Part shown: in pieces, positions 63,622 to 64,000 of the stretch
How the letters are laid out: every line of letters begins with the position of its first letter
How positions within the stretch are numbered: the stretch's first letter is position 1
Assembly (NCBI GenBank): GCA_900752215.1
Contig: CAADUO010000043.1
Coordinates: 1-64,000 of the forward strand
Length of the DNA stretch: 64,000 nucleotides
From: an uncultured Collinsella sp.
GTDB taxonomy: Bacteria; Actinomycetota; Coriobacteriia; Coriobacteriales; Coriobacteriaceae
Reading direction: 5' to 3'
Notes under the pieces: model-generated
The model's input: only the letters and a program-made list of their open reading frames with translations
Database searches by the model: none
What the model was told of the DNA's origin: nothing
Position numbers and translations under genes: made by a program

Positions 63622-63655
63622 ACGGAGGGCGTCCTCTTTCAAGGGCGCCCTCCGT
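63622..63655. other. Hairpin between nagB and the EIIA domain gene
   Basis: ACGGAGGGCG/CGCCCTCCGT, perfect 10-bp arms with a 14-nt loop. It may be the terminator of the EIIA gene, though no T-run follows. Confidence 0.6.
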
Positions 63656-63695
63656 AAACGTGTTTGAATTGTAGGCTAATGGCCACGTGCACTTG

Positions 63696-64000
63696 CTAGC
63701 GCTCGCGAGCAACGATGAGCTGGTCCATCTCTTCGACATGCACACCAACGGAGCCTTTGATGCTCGAGAACTCAACGGAGTTGCATACCAAGATGGGAAC
63801 CGTCACATCGTAGCCCTCGGCAGCAATTGCCTCGCGATCGAACTCAATGAGTACATCACCCTTATGGACGATGTCACCCACTTGCGCATGTACGGTAAAG
63901 TGCTTGCCCTCAAGCTGAACAGTGTCCAAACCAACGTGGATGAGCACGTCCAGACCATCGACCGTGTTAAGCGCAACGGCGTGTCCCGTGGGAAAAATGG
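63696..64000 (-). CDS. PTS EIIA-Glc domain protein, truncated by the window edge
   Basis: Only the C-terminal 101 or so residues are visible. They read PTGHAVALNTVDGLDVLIHV then GLDTVQLEGKHFTVHAQVGD, with the phosphorylation-site His in VLIHVGLDTV and the partner His in GHAV. This is a glucose-type EIIA, either alone or as the end of a longer PTS permease. The reading frame continues past the end of the window. It could supply phosphate to the EIICB at 32972-34582, which lacks an EIIA. Confidence 0.88.
   Translation of the reverse strand, partial: IFPTGHAVALNTVDGLDVLIHVGLDTVQLEGKHFTVHAQVGDIVHKGDVLIEFDREAIAAEGYDVTVPILVCNSVEFSSIKGSVGVHVEEMDQLIVARER

Overview
The window looks like a chromosomal segment of a high-GC, anaerobic, gut-type Coriobacteriia, most likely Collinsella or a close relative. 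This is an inference from gene content: many PTS operons, type III glutamine synthetase, a DUF711/PFL-family protein, a one-polypeptide MurT-GatD, and many flavodoxin, ferredoxin and aldo/keto reductase genes. No rRNA is present, so the genus is not proven.

Layout. 0-18 kb is accessory. It starts with a decayed ATPase gene behind 19-bp tandem repeats. A MerR-controlled cupin/hydrolase cluster (0.7-3.9 kb) follows, then a redox island (4-14.2 kb) with a LysR regulator, three aldo/keto reductases, two flavodoxin-type proteins, an EFR1-type ferredoxin, two Tat/lipoprotein hydrolases and an iron-dependent alcohol dehydrogenase. Three similar operator-like sites lie in this island. 14.2-15.7 kb holds broken genes: an AAA_14 ATPase, a GyrI-like protein and a ToxN/AbiQ-like toxin with an in-frame stop. 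16.2-17.9 kb carries a methyltransferase cluster with a truncated middle gene.

18-25.5 kb is a mannose-family PTS operon with a GH172/DUF2961 enzyme, a ROK kinase and a LevR-like regulator whose AAA+ domain is degenerate. 26-31.4 kb holds housekeeping genes: guaA, a type I asparaginase, ychF, and an XRE regulator with a perfect palindrome. 31.4-36.8 kb is an alpha-glucoside PTS with a GH4 enzyme, divergent from a zinc dehydrogenase and a GntR/UTRA regulator. 36.9-41.2 kb holds a polyferredoxin, glycerol dehydrogenase (plus a decayed copy) and an iron alcohol dehydrogenase.

41.7-46.1 kb has two coupled genes of unknown function followed by a MurT-GatD fusion for peptidoglycan amidation. 46.1-47.0 kb is repeat-rich: a 40-bp periodic alternating repeat, tRNA-Glu, a 189-bp tandem duplication of the tRNA 3' end with its terminator, and a MITE-like element. 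Then come glnA type III, a methionine/one-carbon operon (metF, a stand-alone MetH reactivation domain, metH) interrupted by a cytosine methyltransferase and DUF4928 pair that looks like a type II restriction-modification system, a DUF711 protein, a 134-nt palindrome, a methyltransferase, a YhbY-type RNA-binding protein, a 999-aa regulator with a C-terminal SARP-like region, nagB, and the cut-off end of an EIIA-Glc domain.
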